Origin: Desulfocicer vacuolatum DSM 3385
GTDB lineage: Bacteria; Desulfobacterota; Desulfobacteria; Desulfobacterales; Desulfobacteraceae
NCBI RefSeq assembly: GCF_900176365.1
Contig: NZ_FWXY01000031.1
Span: 1 to 41,468 of the forward strand
DNA length: 41,468 bases
Direction of reading: 5' to 3'
Shown: piece after piece, positions 26,340 through 34,649 of the stretch
Layout of the letters: every line of letters begins with the position of its first letter
Numbering within the stretch: the stretch's first letter is position 1
The notes under the pieces: model-generated
The model's input: only the letters and a program-made list of their open reading frames with translations
The model's database searches: none
Told to the model about the DNA's origin: nothing
Translations under genes and position numbers: made by a program

Positions 26340-27368
26340 TTAAAAGGTATGGATGCTGCTAAAAGGAACAAAAAAAGGAATGCGTCGTCCCGGCTGGATC
26401 TGTTTCACAAGCACATCATGACGGGTCCATTGGGCCGTGAGTTCCACGGCATCCATCTGTATAACCACATCATAGAAAAATCCCCTGGAAATCAACCGGG
26501 TAACCACCCCTTCCATGGCACAGCAACTCTCTTTTTTACCATTGTTTTCATTGAGGATTTCTTCGGGCCTTAGGGCCAGGTGCCCATGTTCTGCCCGGGG
26601 ACGATGGCCATTGTGCCGGATAAGGGAGGCCAGGGCCGGGGAGGCGGCAGGCAGGGTGTATATGTTTTTCATGCCGGTGAACTGGGCCGTAAAGGGTGAA
26701 TTGGGTTGTTCAAATAGTTCCTTGATGGTTCCGGTCTGTTCAATGGCACCGTCTTTGATGATGGCACCGTTGCTGGCCAGAAACAGCACATCGGAGAAAT
26801 TGTGGGACACCATGACAAAGGTGGTGGAAAATTCCCGGTGAAGGGATTTGAGAAGATGTTTCAGATCATCCTGGAGCATGGGGTCCAGGGCGGATAACGG
26901 TTCATCCAGAAGAAGTATCCCCGGATTCAAAATCAGGGCCCGGGCCAGGGCGGTTCGTTGTTTCTCTCCACCACTTAAGGTGCCGGGATGTCGGGTCAAC
27001 AGGTGAGACAGATTCATCTGTTCCACCAATGTATCAAAGCGTTGGGACACGGTGCCCGGGGAAATATTATGGTATCGGACCCCATAGAGAATATTTTGCT
27101 TTACGGTCATGTGGGGGAACAGGGCAAAATCCTGGTACACAATGCCCATGTTTCTCTTTTCAGGAGGCATATCCTTGATATCTTTGTCATCAATGAAAAT
27201 GGTACCCGAAGTGATGGGCATCAGTCCCATGATGGCTTCTAAAAGCAAAGATTTCCCAGAGCCTGTGGGGCCAAGAACAGCAAAAAAATCATTGGTGGGA
27301 ATGGAAAGATCAATGTGCTTTAAAGAAAAACCGGGCAGATTAAGGCATACATCGGAAAGTGTGATCAT
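26340..27368 (-). CDS. wtpC: Tungstate/molybdate-type ABC transporter ATP-binding protein
   Basis: The 342-residue ATPase has Walker A GPTGSGKSLL (about 35-44), signature LSGGEKQRTALARAL, Walker B GILLLDEPLSALDP and the H-loop MVSHNFSD. The C-terminal about 100 residues form a TOBE-like regulatory domain beginning near LALRPEEI, as in ModC/WtpC. The ATG at 27368 overlaps the permease stop (ATGA), so translation is coupled; the 76 upstream in-frame codons overlap the permease in another frame and are rejected. It energises oxyanion import by the WtpB-like permease. Which metal (W or Mo) is not decided by the ATPase. Confidence 0.9.
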   Translation of the reverse strand: MITLSDVCLNLPGFSLKHIDLSIPTNDFFAVLGPTGSGKSLLLEAIMGLMPITSGTIFIDDKDIKDMPPEKRNMGIVYQDFALFPHMTVKQNILYGVRYHNISPGTVSQRFDTLVEQMNLSHLLTRHPGTLSGGEKQRTALARALILNPGILLLDEPLSALDPMLQDDLKHLLKSLHREFSTTFVMVSHNFSDVLFLASNGAIIKDGAIEQTGTIKELFEQPNSPFTAQFTGMKNIYTLPAASPALASLIRHNGHRPRAEHGHLALRPEEILNENNGKKESCCAMEGVVTRLISRGFFYDVVIQMDAVELTAQWTRHDVLVKQIQPGRRIPFFVPFSSIHTF

Positions 27369-28189
27369 CGGTCCTGCCTTTCCCTGGACAAAAGGCGCAG
27401 GGTGATAAACAGCAGCAAAGAGATGAGAATGAGCCAGAAGGCCACACATTGGGAATATTTCAGGCCGTAGGCGGTGAAACGCTCGTAAATAAGCACCGGT
27501 GCTGTCATGGGGTGGTAAGCCACAATGACAACGGCCCCGAACTCGCTGATGGCCCGGGCCGTGCACATCACTGATCCCAGAATCATATGGCGCCACACCA
27601 TGGGAAAGGTCACCCGGAAAAAGGTGGCTCCCATGCCTGCCCCAAGACTGCGGGAGGCATTTTCCAGACGCAGGGGAATATTTTCAAACCCTGATTTCAC
27701 GGTGTTCACGTAAAAAGGGGCTCCCACAAAGGTGAGCACCATGACAATGCCGCTGATAGATCCCATGATTTCCACATTGAACATGGCCATGAGTTTTCCC
27801 GGCAGTGTGTTTCTGCCAAACAGGCTTAAAATGGCAATGCCGATGACCGGATGGGGGATCATGATGGGCAGATCCACCAGTCCTTCAATGATGTTTTTTC
27901 CTTTAAAGGATTTCCGGGCCAGGATATAGGCAAGGGGGGTGCCAAACAGTATGGACACAAGGGTGGCCATGAGGGCTGTGAAAATGCTCCGTCCCAGGGC
28001 CTCCTGAACGGTTTTTTCCTTGATGGTGAAGATAAGGTCCCCGATTTCAGGGGTGGTGATCATCCTGCCCAGGGGCAGGATGATCAAGAGAACCAGGGGT
28101 ATGCTTAAAAGGATGGAAAAAGACCAGAAAGGTTGTGATCCCCTGGTGAAGGAAGGCAATTTAAACAACTTAGTTTTTAACCTCAACAA
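27365..28189 (-). CDS. wtpB: Tungstate/molybdate-type ABC transporter permease
   Basis: The 274-residue membrane protein has about six transmembrane segments and the binding-protein-dependent permease EAA loop [18 protein letters not shown] near residue 185-202, as in ModB/WtpB. It overlaps the binding-protein gene by 20 bases upstream and the ATPase by 4 bases downstream, so the three form one translational unit. It is the oxyanion channel of the inner membrane. Confidence 0.9.
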   Translation of the reverse strand: MLRLKTKLFKLPSFTRGSQPFWSFSILLSIPLVLLIILPLGRMITTPEIGDLIFTIKEKTVQEALGRSIFTALMATLVSILFGTPLAYILARKSFKGKNIIEGLVDLPIMIPHPVIGIAILSLFGRNTLPGKLMAMFNVEIMGSISGIVMVLTFVGAPFYVNTVKSGFENIPLRLENASRSLGAGMGATFFRVTFPMVWRHMILGSVMCTARAISEFGAVVIVAYHPMTAPVLIYERFTAYGLKYSQCVAFWLILISLLLFITLRLLSRERQDR

Positions 28190-29159
28190 GCATTTTCAAT
28201 GATCCGGGCAGGCTGTTTTTGATCTCATCTGTGGTTACCCGTGCAGGAACAAAGGGGGGCTGCCCCATGTCTTTGAGTATTTTAAGGCCACCCTCAGGAG
28301 AGAGCAGATAGCTGAGAAACGCCTGGGCAGCTTCAGGGTTGGCACAGGACTTGATCATGCTGATGCCGTAGGTGCAGGATTTTCCCTTTTTGATTTTCCA
28401 TGTTCCCGGTTTTTTGCCGGTGACCTTTACCTGGGCCTGTTTATAAAAGGGATCATATTTATAGTTACCAAGGTTAATGTGATCGTTGAGTTTTATATAT
28501 TTCAGACCATGTTGCACAGCCACAGAAAGATATTCCCAGGCATAGTCCATGTTGCCGGTTTTTAACAGATTTACCAGTTCCACGGATTTGGGGCGGACAT
28601 TTTTCATGGGACGATTGGCAATCAGTTCCTCGTAGAGCCCTGGAATATTATAGAATTTTTCCGCCAGCTGCATGACCATGAGGCTTCGATATCCGCAGGG
28701 GTCCAGGTTGGGGTCGGAATGTCCCCATACCACACCTTTTTCCCGGAGAATTTTGTGCCAGTTCTCTTCAGAAACAGTGTCACTGTGTTTGCTCTGGTCT
28801 GTGTAGCACAATACCAGCTGATTGGTGGCAAAGCGGATGTTCCAGTCAGCAAAATCGGGCATGAGCGTGTTGTCTATGACCTTATAATCGGCAGATGCCA
28901 TGATGTCGGCAGATTTTCCCACCTCTGAGATGAGTCGTGCCATTTTTGTGCTGCCGCCTGCTTCCCGGAGAATGTCCACCTCCGGGAATTTTGTTTCAAA
29001 CGCCTTTTCCATGGCGGCAAAGGGAACAGAAAGACTACCGGCATGGAAAATAATCAGTTTTCCGCCAGGGGCGGCATACAAGGAGGCTGCCTGGAGCACC
29101 AGGAGCAGACTGAGGGTTATCTTTATAAGTAATGCATTGATGGAGCGTTTTGATTTCAT
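28170..29159 (-). CDS. wtpA: WtpA-like tungstate/molybdate-binding protein
   Basis: The 329-residue protein has a Sec-type signal peptide (1-29: KSKR, a hydrophobic core, ASLYAA). The mature part follows Wtp[51 protein letters not shown] and [16 protein letters not shown]. WtpA proteins bind tungstate or molybdate in the periplasm with very high affinity. A GGGGACC ribosome site precedes the ATG. It is the first gene of wtpA-wtpB-wtpC. Tungstate or molybdate is the cofactor metal of the FdhA in this window, which makes this transporter a sensible supplier, though not specifically linked to it. Confidence 0.88.
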   Translation of the reverse strand: MKSKRSINALLIKITLSLLLVLQAASLYAAPGGKLIIFHAGSLSVPFAAMEKAFETKFPEVDILREAGGSTKMARLISEVGKSADIMASADYKVIDNTLMPDFADWNIRFATNQLVLCYTDQSKHSDTVSEENWHKILREKGVVWGHSDPNLDPCGYRSLMVMQLAEKFYNIPGLYEELIANRPMKNVRPKSVELVNLLKTGNMDYAWEYLSVAVQHGLKYIKLNDHINLGNYKYDPFYKQAQVKVTGKKPGTWKIKKGKSCTYGISMIKSCANPEAAQAFLSYLLSPEGGLKILKDMGQPPFVPARVTTDEIKNSLPGSLKMLVEVKN

Positions 29160-29220
29160 GGAGGTCCCCTTTAATTCATCATTTTATTCCGGGCATTAAT
29201 GCCATCTATAAATATCGATA

Positions 29221-29234
29221 TGAGTAAATACTCA
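29221..29234. promoter_or_regulatory. Palindrome upstream of wtpA
   Basis: TGAGTA-AA-TACTCA lies 62 bases before the wtpA start. The position suits an operator over the promoter. The cognate regulator is unknown; the LysR gene immediately upstream is one candidate, though LysR sites usually have the T-N11-A form. Confidence 0.4.
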
Positions 29235-29390
29235 ACTATTTAGTGGTCGCTTGAATTAAAGTCAAGACTGTTTTTTTGAAAACAACGGCTTTGGATATAA
29301 GATTACAGATACGGACCATAAATAACTTTCACAAAGGTAGTATGATGCCGCATCCCACGGCCGACCTGCCCGCAGAAATTATGAAGAATC

Positions 29391-30326
29391 TTACGAAAAC
29401 AGGTTCATGGATTGAATTTTTTCTATGAGAAATTTCTGGAAAATTTTTTCCGTAAGGGTTGGGACTTTATCCTGCAAAAGCACAAGGGAGATCTGGTTGA
29501 TAATTTTCGGCTTTGGGGTGTGGATGGGAACGATTAACCCCTCTTTCATCTCTTTGGCCACAAGGTGGGATGCAACAATGCCCACCCCTGCATGGTGTTT
29601 AACGGCTGAAATAAGGGCCTGTTGACTGTCCACCACCAGAACCACATCATATTTTACATTTCCTTTATTAAAATGATGTTTGAACCAGTTTTTAACATCT
29701 TGTGCGTTGTGGCGGTAGGCAATGAATTGCTGGGATTTCAAGTGGGAGAATGAGTGGTCGGATTTGATCTGTTTTTCGTAATACCGTTTAGAGCAGGCCA
29801 GGATGATTTCTTCGTCCACAACCGGTGAAAAGTGATAAATGTCCAGGTTTGCAAAGAATTGGTTTTGGGTTAAAAAAAGATCCACAAAGGCAAAATCAAT
29901 TTGCCCTGTTTCCACCAGGGGCAGCAATGTTGCCGGATTTCCGAGTTTTAAGTAAAAAGTCACCTCTGGGTATTGTTCCCGGAACCGGGCAACCATTCCA
30001 GGAAAATAGGCTTTGCCAAATTCCACGGGGGCACCAATGCGAAGTTCTCCAAACGGTTTCTCCCGGGATTGTTTGATGTTTTTAAGGCAGCCCGCCAGCT
30101 CCTGCATAAAAGGATGCACCACAGCAAACAGCCGTTCACCTGCCGCCGTTGGCACCAGGCGCTTATGCATGCGGGTGAAAAGTTGACTTTGGATTTCTTC
30201 CTCCAATTTTTGCAGACTTTGGCTGACGGCGGATTGGGACACATGTAATATTTTTGAGGCGGATAACACGCTTCCTTTGGAAAAGACGTGATAAAACACT
30301 TTTAGTCGACCTAAATTTTGTAACAT
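29391..30326 (-). CDS. LysR-family transcriptional regulator
   Basis: The 311-residue protein is of standard LTTR length. The N-terminal winged helix is at 1-62 (LKVFYHVFSKGSVLSASKIL, SQSAVSQSLQKLEEEI, LFTRMHKRLVPTAAGE). The C-terminal periplasmic-binding-like effector domain is at about 90-300 (GELRIGAPVEFGKAYFPGMV, VDLFLTQNQF). The effector is unknown. It precedes wtpA by 231 bases on the same strand and may control the transporter, but this is inference. Confidence 0.92.
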   Translation of the reverse strand: MLQNLGRLKVFYHVFSKGSVLSASKILHVSQSAVSQSLQKLEEEIQSQLFTRMHKRLVPTAAGERLFAVVHPFMQELAGCLKNIKQSREKPFGELRIGAPVEFGKAYFPGMVARFREQYPEVTFYLKLGNPATLLPLVETGQIDFAFVDLFLTQNQFFANLDIYHFSPVVDEEIILACSKRYYEKQIKSDHSFSHLKSQQFIAYRHNAQDVKNWFKHHFNKGNVKYDVVLVVDSQQALISAVKHHAGVGIVASHLVAKEMKEGLIVPIHTPKPKIINQISLVLLQDKVPTLTEKIFQKFLIEKIQSMNLFS

Positions 30327-30402
30327 AAGCCTGCCTTAATCTATAGTTAAATTCATTTAATTGTACTTACTGAGGCATCTTTCATATAACAGGCATGTCC
30401 TG

Positions 30403-30714
30403 ATGGACACAACAAATATTGAAAATGGTATTCAAATATATGAGGTGGATATGGTGCAGGCATTAAATCATTCGGTTCGTACAGTGCGTAAATCTTATTT
30501 TAATAACAATATCTCCCATGCCTTTATGGATTCTTTTAACAAAATCAGCCGGGTGTTGTTTTTTTGCATAACCCCGGAAGACACCACTGACACTGGGGAG
30601 GCAAGGTCTTTTTCAATAAAAAACCCCGGATACAATATCTCCGGGGCTTTTAAAACAGGATTCTGGATTGCAATGTCCATTATTCTGGCCATGCTGATGG
30701 GGCAGCTCAATTAA
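30403..30714 (+). CDS. Hypothetical small protein with C-terminal membrane helix
   Basis: A 103-residue frame starting at the ATG at 30403 (an upstream TTG at 30361 is also possible). No known domain is recognised. The first 60 residues are polar, with a likely helix; residues about 83-101 (TGFWIAMSIILAMLMG) look like one transmembrane segment. It has no strong ribosome site, and a bidirectional terminator-like hairpin sits inside it at 30624, which argues against it. It could be a real small membrane protein or a chance frame. Confidence 0.3.
   Translation: MDTTNIENGIQIYEVDMVQALNHSVRTVRKSYFNNNISHAFMDSFNKISRVLFFCITPEDTTDTGEARSFSIKNPGYNISGAFKTGFWIAMSIILAMLMGQLN
30617..30651 (-). terminator. 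Rho-independent terminator, probably of the TRAP operon
   Basis: CCCCGGA (30624-30630), a 9-base loop and TCCGGGG (30640-30646). On the minus strand the hairpin is followed by six T (TTTTTTATTG); on the plus strand only four T follow. It is the first good terminator behind dctM (ends 31070). Confidence 0.65.
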
Positions 30715-30883
30715 AATGGGGGTACAATCGGCAGAGCTTTAATCAAGCTGAGGCTGGGATTATTATTTATGTACCCTTCTCAGATTAACCCGGGAGAGGA
30801 TTTTGTTGAAAACCCATCCCGGGATTTTCGTTAAAAGTTGAAATTGAGATGATAATGTAAAAAGGGCACATTCTATTACTATC

Positions 30884-31011
30884 TCAACTTTTGGTGTTCG
30901 CATTTCGTGGTGGGGTCAGGCTTTCGTTATTGACATTATCGAGGCTTTTTTCGTTGGCAAAGGCCTTGGTCGATAACATCAATAACAAAAGCCTGACCCC
31001 GTCGGCACACT
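30884..31011. repeat. 128-bp repeat family C, copy 1
   Basis: Differs from 41341-41468 at only two positions that I can see. It contains a long imperfect inverted repeat with arms 30912-30942 and 30970-31000 (28 of 31 positions complementary; outer ends GGGGTCAGGC / GCCTGACCCC) around a 27-base centre that can itself pair (GGC...GCC). It fills much of the 355-base gap between the hypothetical frame and dctM; no gene is seen in that gap. Confidence 0.85.
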
Positions 31012-31069
31012 GAGCCCATCGGTACATTTAAAAATGCCGGCTTTGAAATGAAGCCCGAAAGTTGAATTA

Positions 31070-32884
31070 CTATTTGGGCAGCATTTCCATGATGTCCGGA
31101 TTTTGCTGGAGGAATCCCTTGGCGTGGGACACAAAGTCGGCTATTTCAGGAATCTGGAGCAGCCAGCTGTCTGTGTGAAGCATATCCAGGAATCGGGCGC
31201 TGTTGAACACATGGGAGGTGAACGCCTTGCTGGTGGAAAGAAGATCCACAACGTCTGCCTTGGCAAAGATGTTTACGAAATTACCGGAATCAAAGAGAAG
31301 GTCCGGATTTGCAATAAGCACCTTGATCAGGCTGGGATATTCCAGGATGACATCAATTCTACCAAACAGCATATCCGGGTTCATCTTCATCTGAAGGTAG
31401 TCAAAGAGGAGACCGGGAAGCCACAGGGTGATTTCCGGAAAGGCCACCAGAACCACCAGACCCACGAACTGCAATCCCAGAAAAGGCACAATGGAGCGGT
31501 AAATATCCCCCAGTGATATTTCTTTGGGGGCCACAGCTTTCATGTAAAAAAGATTAAGGCCGTAGGGCGGGGTGATATAAGCCATTTGCATATTCACCAC
31601 ATAGAGAATGGCGAACCAGACCGGATCAAATCCCAGGGCCTTTATGATGGGCACATAGATGGGCATGCACAAAAAGAGAATGGCAATATCATCCAGGAAC
31701 ATGCCCAGGAGAAAAAAACTCAGCTGCATGAGAATCAGGATCACCCAGGGATTAACTTCCAGTCCCGTGATGGTGTCCCGGATCATGGCCGAGGCCCCCA
31801 GACCACTGTAAACAGCGCTGAAGGTGATGGCACCAAATATGATGAATGCGTTGAATCCAGAAAGGTTCAGGGTCCGTATGGCGGAATCCCAGAAGGTTTT
31901 TCTGGTCATTTTGCCCCGGACGGCGGCACAGATCATGGCCCCGACGGCCCCAACGGCAGCCGCTTCTGTGGGAGAGGTCACCCCGGTAAAAATACAACCC
32001 AGCACAGAAAATATCAACAGGCCCGGCAGGATCAGAAAACGGATGGCCGCGATTTTTTCCCTGGTGGAGCCCCGCTGTTCCGGTGGAAGCGCCGGTGCCA
32101 GTTCCGGGTTTAAATAGGCCCGCACTGCAATATAAAGGATATACATGGAGGCCAGCATTATCCCTGGAACCACGCCTGCGGCAAAAAGGCGGCCTGGAGA
32201 TTCCTGGGCCACAAAGGCGTACATGATCATCATCATGCTGGGGGGAATTAAAAAACCCAGCGCGCCTCCGGCCTGGACCATTCCAGTTGCCAGTTGTTTG
32301 TCGTAATTTCTGGCCAGCATGGCCGGTACGGCGATAATGCCCATGGATAAGGTGGCTGCGCTGCTCACGCCGATCATGGCCGCCATGATGGCGCAAATGA
32401 TGATGGTGCCCATGCCCAGGCCCCCCCGAAGCCCCCCGGCCCAAAGATACACTGCATCAAAAAGATTTTTGGCTATTTCAGAATTGTGGAGTATGAAACC
32501 CATGAAAATAAAAAGGGGAATGGCAATGAGGGTTTTCCCCGACTCCAGGGTAAATGCCTTGAACTGAAATAAAAGCATATTTACCAGGGTGGGTTGCCAG
32601 ATCAAAGCGGTGACAATGGCAATGGTTGATAAAGCAAAAGCAATGGGCAGGCCGGTTGCCATGAGGAGCAGCATGCTTGTGAACATGAAAAAGGTGATCG
32701 CATACTTGTGTTCAGGGGTAAAATATCCCATGGCATGGAAATAAACCATGAGTCCCAGATAGCCCAGAATCATAATTCCTAAGATCTTCAGGGAAAAATT
32801 ATCAGATGCATTGTCTGGGCTCGCAGTGTCCGGCGCCCGGGCCGGCAGTACGTCTGCACAGGTGGTATTTATAGTGCTGTTCAT
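31070..32884 (-). CDS. dctM: TRAP transporter large permease (DctM-like) with C-terminal extension
   Basis: The 604-residue protein has an N-terminal about 35 polar residues, then about 13 hydrophobic segments typical of DctM: the GVSSAATLSMGIIAVPAML region, GGALGFLIPPSMMMIMYA (about 205-222) and SPTEAAAVGAVGAMICAA. After the last membrane segment (about 490) comes a soluble tail of about 105 residues (SLIKVLIANPDLLFDSGN, VDLLSTSKAF, FLQQNPDIMEML) which ordinary DctM proteins of about 430-460 residues lack. It overlaps dctQ by 4 bases (ATGA). It uses the ion gradient to import the ligand delivered by DctP. The tail is the unusual part; its function is unknown. Confidence 0.92.
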   Translation of the reverse strand: MNSTINTTCADVLPARAPDTASPDNASDNFSLKILGIMILGYLGLMVYFHAMGYFTPEHKYAITFFMFTSMLLLMATGLPIAFALSTIAIVTALIWQPTLVNMLLFQFKAFTLESGKTLIAIPLFIFMGFILHNSEIAKNLFDAVYLWAGGLRGGLGMGTIIICAIMAAMIGVSSAATLSMGIIAVPAMLARNYDKQLATGMVQAGGALGFLIPPSMMMIMYAFVAQESPGRLFAAGVVPGIMLASMYILYIAVRAYLNPELAPALPPEQRGSTREKIAAIRFLILPGLLIFSVLGCIFTGVTSPTEAAAVGAVGAMICAAVRGKMTRKTFWDSAIRTLNLSGFNAFIIFGAITFSAVYSGLGASAMIRDTITGLEVNPWVILILMQLSFFLLGMFLDDIAILFLCMPIYVPIIKALGFDPVWFAILYVVNMQMAYITPPYGLNLFYMKAVAPKEISLGDIYRSIVPFLGLQFVGLVVLVAFPEITLWLPGLLFDYLQMKMNPDMLFGRIDVILEYPSLIKVLIANPDLLFDSGNFVNIFAKADVVDLLSTSKAFTSHVFNSARFLDMLHTDSWLLQIPEIADFVSHAKGFLQQNPDIMEMLPK

Positions 32885-33405
32885 TTAAGTTCTTCTCCGT
32901 AAACGGCAAACCAGATATTGCGGATAAAATGGGCCAGTCCCTGGATAGCCAGTAGAACAATGCCCACAACAAGGCTTGCCCGCCAATGGTAGAGAGGCTG
33001 GCTCAGTGTTGAGTTGGATGTCTCTTTTATGGAGACTGCAAAAATGGCATCTGCCCCCACCTTTTGCAGGAGCAAAGAGATAAAAAGAATAAAAAAGACA
33101 AAGGTGATGCTGTCCATCATGGCCTTTGCCCGGGGTGTCCATCTGTCGTAGAACAGATCCATGCTGATGTGCTCTTTGTGGAGCATGGCATGGGCTCCGG
33201 CCCAGATCATATAGAACCCAAAGACCATCTTGGAAATTTCATTTGCCCAGGACGTGGGACTCTGGAAAAAATGCCTGGATACAGCCTCATAGAGCATGAT
33301 CCCCGCCATGACCAGCACAACGGTGGCCAGGACTTTGCCGATAATACCGTTGGTACGGTCAATGATTGTCACCATACCCATGAGCTGTTGTTTCCCGTTT
33401 TTCAT
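32881..33405 (-). CDS. dctQ: TRAP transporter small permease (DctQ-like)
   Basis: The 174-residue protein has four hydrophobic helices: about 25-45 (LATVVLVMAGIMLYEAVSRHFF), 55-75 (KMVFGFYMIWAGAHAML), 95-115 and 140-160. The motif NEISKMVFGFYMIWAGA is typical of DctQ. It overlaps the start of dctM, with the GGAGAG-preceded ATG 78 bases behind the dctP stop. It is the small membrane subunit of the TRAP importer. Confidence 0.9.
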   Translation of the reverse strand: MKNGKQQLMGMVTIIDRTNGIIGKVLATVVLVMAGIMLYEAVSRHFFQSPTSWANEISKMVFGFYMIWAGAHAMLHKEHISMDLFYDRWTPRAKAMMDSITFVFFILFISLLLQKVGADAIFAVSIKETSNSTLSQPLYHWRASLVVGIVLLAIQGLAHFIRNIWFAVYGEELK

Positions 33406-33428
33406 TGAAGTGCTCTCCTTGGGTGATG

Positions 33429-33470
33429 CGGTCCGTTAAAGTGGTATTGCGACCTTGCTTTAACGGACCG
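33429..33470 (-). other. Intercistronic hairpin between dctP and dctQ
   Basis: A perfect 13-bp stem, CGGTCCGTTAAAG (33429-33441) and CTTTAACGGACCG (33458-33470), with a 16-base loop. It lies in the 78-base gap between dctP and dctQ and is not followed by a T-run. It probably shields the dctP mRNA end after processing, giving more binding protein than permease. Confidence 0.7.
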
Positions 33471-33483
33471 TTGGGACTGTGGG

Positions 33484-34479
33484 TTAGAGACGGCCGGAAT
33501 CCTTGGCTGCTTTTTTAATCAGCTCAATGGCCGCTTTATTGCGGGGGCTTTTGCCGGCTTCGTCATTCCAGACGTTAAGAGCCGCTTTTGTCATCTCTTT
33601 TAAATCAGCATCGGAAAAGTTCGTGGTGGTATTTTTGAACAATTCGTTGAGGGTCTTTTTGTCTTCGGCTGCGATCCATTTATAATAGCTCCATCGCAGA
33701 ACATCTGCGGCTTCCTGGACGATTTTCTGTTGTTCCGCAGAAAACTCATTCCACACCTTCTGGTTGATGACCAGGGTGTCCACAATGGGATCAAGCACCG
33801 GCGTGTTATTGAAAAAACGGGCACCTTCGTAAAACTTGGTTTCTTTGTATTCAAAGGCAGATCCGTAGAGAACACCGTCTATCTGGCCGGTGGTCAAGGA
33901 AAGATAAATGTCTTCAACAGGCACGTTGACTGGATTTACGCCAACTTTTTTAAGCATTTTTGCTGAGGCCCCAACGGCCCTGACTTTCATGGATCTCATG
34001 GTATTGATGCTGGTGATGGGGCGTTTTCCCAGGAAATGATAGGGGGCTGCCCACACCGGCCCCAGGTATTTTACCCCCAGTTCTTTGTATTCTTTGGCAA
34101 TGATATTTTTCAGGCCGTATTTTTCATAGATGGCCTGTGCTTCGTCTGCACTGGTCCAGGCCATGGGCAGGCCGGATTCAACAGAGCCTATTTTACTTTC
34201 GGTGAAATGATGGCCCATTCCCCGGCCCATATCAATGGTACCGGTTTTTACGGCATTGAGTATCTGGCTTGACGGTACCAGCTCTCCACCGGAATAAACT
34301 GCGATTTTAATGCTGTTATTGCTGTTTTTTGCCACGGCTGCAGCAAAGGCTTTTTCCGCGCTGAGCATGTTGGTGCCGTAGTAGCTCTGGAGTTTAAGAT
34401 TAAATATCTTGGAATCTGCCGTTGCTGTATTGGCTGCTGCAAAAATCATTAGAACAGCCAGGGTAAATAGTTTTTTCAT
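33484..34479 (-). CDS. dctP: TRAP transporter substrate-binding protein (DctP-like)
   Basis: The 331-residue protein has a signal peptide (1-21, KKLFTLAVLMIFAAANTATA). The mature part matches the DctP family: FNLKLQSYYGTNMLSAEKAF, GTIDMGRGMGHHFTESK, the conserved KVRAVGASAKMLKKVGVNPV segment (with the substrate-anchoring Arg) and DGVLYGSAFEYKETKFYEGARF. A carboxylate-containing ligand is likely from the family. Location beside an agmatinase-family gene under the same probable control suggests a guanidino or amino acid, but this is inference. AATGGAGAC precedes the ATG, with tandem GGTACTG repeats behind it. Confidence 0.92.
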   Translation of the reverse strand: MKKLFTLAVLMIFAAANTATADSKIFNLKLQSYYGTNMLSAEKAFAAAVAKNSNNSIKIAVYSGGELVPSSQILNAVKTGTIDMGRGMGHHFTESKIGSVESGLPMAWTSADEAQAIYEKYGLKNIIAKEYKELGVKYLGPVWAAPYHFLGKRPITSINTMRSMKVRAVGASAKMLKKVGVNPVNVPVEDIYLSLTTGQIDGVLYGSAFEYKETKFYEGARFFNNTPVLDPIVDTLVINQKVWNEFSAEQQKIVQEAADVLRWSYYKWIAAEDKKTLNELFKNTTTNFSDADLKEMTKAALNVWNDEAGKSPRNKAAIELIKKAAKDSGRL

Positions 34480-34507
34480 GGTGTGTCTCCATTATTTTAT
34501 TATTTTA

Positions 34508-34535
34508 GGTACTGGGTACTGGGTACTGGGTGCTG
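34508..34535 (+). repeat. Tandem 7-base repeat upstream of dctP
   Basis: Three exact GGTACTG units and one GGTGCTG unit, 29-56 bases before the dctP start. In the minus direction they read as repeated TACCCAG, sharing TACCCA with the probable activator sites at 35868-35907. Confidence 0.8.
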
Positions 34536-34538
34536 GGA

Positions 34539-34625
34539 GGGCGGCGGTATAATGCCATTTGGCTCCGCATCTACGACCCTTTATTTGTTGTGGGCAGAAC
34601 CGGGTCTTCCCATGGTAGTTATGGG
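34539..34625 (+). repeat. Dispersed repeat family A, partial copy
   Basis: GGGCGGCGGTATAATGCCAT, GCATCTACGACCCT, TTATTTGTTGTGGGCAGA and CCATGGTAGTTATG follow the block order of the 5040 copy. It lies between dctP and the agmatinase-family gene. Confidence 0.65.
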
Positions 34626-34649
34626 ATTTTTCCGTTTTATTTATGCCAG

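Noticed and set aside
26340-27596. ABC ATPase starting at 27596 (418 residues)
   Set aside because: The 76 extra codons overlap the permease gene in another frame. The ATGA overlap at 27365-27368 gives the normal start of a ModC-like protein.
31752-32444. 230-codon minus-strand frame inside dctM in another frame
   Set aside because: It is rich in Gly/His/Arg by frame shift of a hydrophobic gene, has no ribosome site and overlaps dctM wholly.
34508-34535. CRISPR-like array
   Set aside because: The units are 7 bases, directly adjacent, with no spacers. Nothing elsewhere in the window looks like a CRISPR array.
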